Positions 5,711 to 7,333 of a stretch of 7,333 nucleotides of DNA are shown here, one piece after another (position 1 is the first letter of the stretch; each line of letters opens with the position of its first letter). The notes beneath the pieces were generated by a model. It worked only from the letters and a program-made list of their open reading frames with translations. It searched no databases and had not been told where the DNA came from. The position numbers and the translations under genes were made by a program. The stretch comes from Rhodospirillales bacterium. GTDB taxonomy: Bacteria > Pseudomonadota > Alphaproteobacteria > Reyranellales > Reyranellaceae. The stretch covers positions 1 through 7,333 of the forward strand of contig JABMNB010000193.1 in NCBI GenBank assembly GCA_013205335.1. Direction: 5' to 3'.

Positions 5711-6781
5711 ATGTTGATTGCGGGCATGAACGATCTGAACGACGCCGTCGCTTTCGCCCTGGCCGCCCAGTCCAACTGGCCGGCCAGCATGTACATGCCC
5801 GACGGGCAGTTCGTGATGACCTACGATTCGGGCGAAAAGGCCCCCGACAACGAGGTGCTGGGCCCGGTGACGCCGCGCGGCGGGCCGGCGGGCCTCGTCT
5901 ATCGCGGCGGCCACAAGATCGCCGAATGGGGCGATGTCGACCGCGCCGACATGACCTTCAGCGTCGCCAAGAGCTACCTCGCTTTGCTCGCGGGCCTGGC
6001 GCTGGGCGACGGGCTGATCAGGAGCCTCGACGACAGGGTTGCGGACTATGCGCTCGATGACGGGTTCACCAGCGAGCAGAACCGGGACATCACCTGGCGC
6101 CACCTGCTGACCCAGACCAGCGAATGGTCAGGCACCGTCTTCGGCAAGGAGGACCGCATCGATCACAATCGCGTGGTCGGCCTGGCCGTCGCCGACGCGC
6201 CCAAGGGCACGCGGCGGGCGATGAAGAAGCCGGGGACGTTCTACGAATACAACGACGTACGCGTGAACCGCCTTTCGCGCTCGCTGCTGCAGGTTTTCAG
6301 GGAGCCGCTGCCGCAGGTGCTGAAGCGCCGCATCATGGATCCGATCGGGGGTTCGCAGGGCTGGACGTGGGACGGCTATCGCGATTCGTTTGATTCGATT
6401 GGCGGCAAGCAGATGCTGTCGGTGCCGGGCGGCGGCCACTGGGGCGGCGGCATCGTCATCTCGGCGCGCGACCTCTCGCTGATGGGAAGGCTGGTCGCGC
6501 AGGGCGGCGTCTGGGACGGCAAGCGGATCCTGCCCGAGGGCTGGACCCAGGAGCTGGTGAAGCCCTGCCCGGTCGCGCCCTTCTACGGGCTGATGTGGTG
6601 GCTCAACACCGGCCGCAAGCAGTTCGCGGCCGCCTCCGAGAGCAGCTTCTTCGCGCTGGGCTGGGGCAGCCACATCGTCTGGATCGACCCCGACAACGAC
6701 CTCGTGACCGTGCTGCGCTGGATCGACCGCAAGAAGGCGCCGGAATTCGTCGAGCGCCTGCTGGGGGCGATCAAGCCATGA
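5711..6781 (+). CDS. serine hydrolase, beta-lactamase class C / penicillin-binding-protein-like family
   Basis: A 356-residue protein of the serine beta-lactamase-like fold, probably an esterase, amidase or peptidase of unknown substrate. The nucleophile motif SxxK is clear as S84-V-A-K87 in FSVAKSYLALLAGLA. LDDRVADYALD (106-116), ITWRHLLTQTSEW (127-139) and the C-terminal IDPDNDLVTVLRW (325-337) are typical of the family. Two motifs are altered: the YxN position appears as Y180-N-D in YEYNDVRVN, and the HxG/KTG strand reads ALGWG (315-319), lacking the usual His or Lys. No signal peptide is visible, so it is probably cytoplasmic. ATG 5711 is the first plausible start (TTG 5714 and ATG 5726 are alternatives), with no strong ribosome site. 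It diverges from pyrC across 36 bp and overlaps the next gene by ATGA. A role in beta-lactam resistance is not supported. Confidence 0.85.
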   Translation: MLIAGMNDLNDAVAFALAAQSNWPASMYMPDGQFVMTYDSGEKAPDNEVLGPVTPRGGPAGLVYRGGHKIAEWGDVDRADMTFSVAKSYLALLAGLALGDGLIRSLDDRVADYALDDGFTSEQNRDITWRHLLTQTSEWSGTVFGKEDRIDHNRVVGLAVADAPKGTRRAMKKPGTFYEYNDVRVNRLSRSLLQVFREPLPQVLKRRIMDPIGGSQGWTWDGYRDSFDSIGGKQMLSVPGGGHWGGGIVISARDLSLMGRLVAQGGVWDGKRILPEGWTQELVKPCPVAPFYGLMWWLNTGRKQFAAASESSFFALGWGSHIVWIDPDNDLVTVLRWIDRKKAPEFVERLLGAIKP

Positions 6782-7333
6782 GTCTGGATTTCTCCGCCGT
6801 TCCGACATTGCCGGACGGCCGCACCGCCGCCGAACATATCGACGCCGTCGCCGCCTTCTCGCAGGCGGTCCGCATGCCCATGGGGCCGCGCAGCGCCGGC
6901 GGCACCGGCACGATGATGTGGCACGTGTTCGGCGCCGACTCGCGCAAGCCGATCCTGCTGCTGTTCCACGGCGGCTCGGGCTCATGGATCCACTGGATCC
7001 GCAACGTCCTGCCGCTCAGCGAGCATTTCACCGTCTACGCCGCCGACCTGCCGGGCCTCGGCGACAGCGACCCGCCCGACGACGTGAATGACATCTGGTC
7101 GGTCACCCACTGCGTGCAATACGCGATGGAGGAGCTGCTGCCCCGGCACCAGCCCTTCGCCATCGCGGGCTTCTCCTTCGGCGGCATGGTCTCCGGTCAC
7201 ATCGCCACTCTGTTCGAGGACCGGCTGACCCGCATCGCGCTGGTTGGCGCCGGCGGCCTCAAGGCCACGCGCAAGCCCGGCCCGAAACTGCACAAGCTGC
7301 TGGCCGAGATGCCGCCCAAGACTCTGGCGGAGG
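6778..7333 (+). CDS. alpha/beta hydrolase, 3' end beyond the window
   Basis: The reading frame from ATG 6778 stays open to the window end, giving the first 185 residues of an alpha/beta-hydrolase-fold protein, usually 270-300 residues in all. LLLFHGGSGSW (60-70) supplies the oxyanion-hole HGG motif, VYAADLPGLGDSD (86-98) is the typical strand and loop after it, and the nucleophile elbow GFSFGG (131-136) has Ser133. VGAGGLK (156-162) follows the next strand. The catalytic Asp and His would lie beyond the window. The start codon overlaps the stop of the serine hydrolase (ATGA), so the two are very likely cotranscribed and translationally coupled; GGGGG at 6763-6767 may serve as ribosome site. 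The substrate cannot be told from the sequence. Confidence 0.9.
   Translation, partial: MSLDFSAVPTLPDGRTAAEHIDAVAAFSQAVRMPMGPRSAGGTGTMMWHVFGADSRKPILLLFHGGSGSWIHWIRNVLPLSEHFTVYAADLPGLGDSDPPDDVNDIWSVTHCVQYAMEELLPRHQPFAIAGFSFGGMVSGHIATLFEDRLTRIALVGAGGLKATRKPGPKLHKLLAEMPPKTLAE

Noticed and set aside
118..5715. An 11-bp direct repeat, GCTCCAATGTT, at the tRNA 3' end (118-128) and again at 5705-5715, which might mark att sites of an integrated island.
   Set aside because: The match is shorter than usual tRNA-derived att cores, the enclosed segment holds housekeeping or core genes (pyrC, regB, regA), and no integrase is present. It is most likely chance.
5675..6103. An N-terminal extension of pyrC to about 503 residues.
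   Set aside because: Dihydroorotase homology starts about 15 residues after ATG 5674 and the family is about 350 residues long. The extension lies antisense within the serine hydrolase and has no recognisable content.
5711..6781. An antibiotic-resistance beta-lactamase.
   Set aside because: There is no visible signal peptide, the YxN and KTG/HxG motifs are not those of AmpC-type enzymes, and it is coupled to an alpha/beta hydrolase. A general serine hydrolase is the safer call.

Overview
This GC-rich window (by eye about two-thirds G+C) looks like the chromosome of an alphaproteobacterium. The strongest evidence is a RegB/RegA (PrrB/PrrA, ActS/ActR) redox two-component pair, whose regulator has the near-invariant alphaproteobacterial C-terminus, together with palindromic intergenic repeats of a style common in that class. 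I cannot name a genus. There is no integrase, transposase, phage gene or CRISPR array.

Layout. A tRNA-Gly(CCC) gene with encoded CCA (49-123) is followed after about 25 bp by a plus-strand crotonase-fold gene (149-1489). Its best family match is DpgC, the cofactor-free (3,5-dihydroxyphenyl)acetyl-CoA 1,2-dioxygenase known from glycopeptide-antibiotic clusters. It converges on a minus-strand unit, and the gap between them is largely filled by a composite palindrome (1508-1616). The minus-strand unit, in transcription order, is a NUDIX hydrolase (4405-3608), regB (3603-2257) and regA (2233-1643), with gaps of 4 and 23 bp. A second composite palindrome (4464-4584) lies between the NUDIX start and the 3' end of pyrC (5674-4592, minus), a class II dihydroorotase of de novo pyrimidine synthesis. 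Only 36 bp upstream of pyrC, a divergent plus-strand unit begins: a serine-beta-lactamase-like hydrolase (5711-6781), overlapped by ATGA with an alpha/beta hydrolase (from 6778) that runs off the window end.

How the parts fit. regB and regA form a complete redox-sensing pair: the quinone-site motif, the redox Cys at His+40, the phospho-acceptor Asp and the Fis-type DNA-binding helix are all present. The upstream NUDIX gene is probably cotranscribed with them. The two 3' hydrolases are translationally coupled and may act on a common, unknown substrate. The DpgC-like gene has none of its usual pathway partners (DpgA, B, D) here, so its substrate is open. The two palindromes share a core and seem to be paired, head-to-head copies of one REP-like family.
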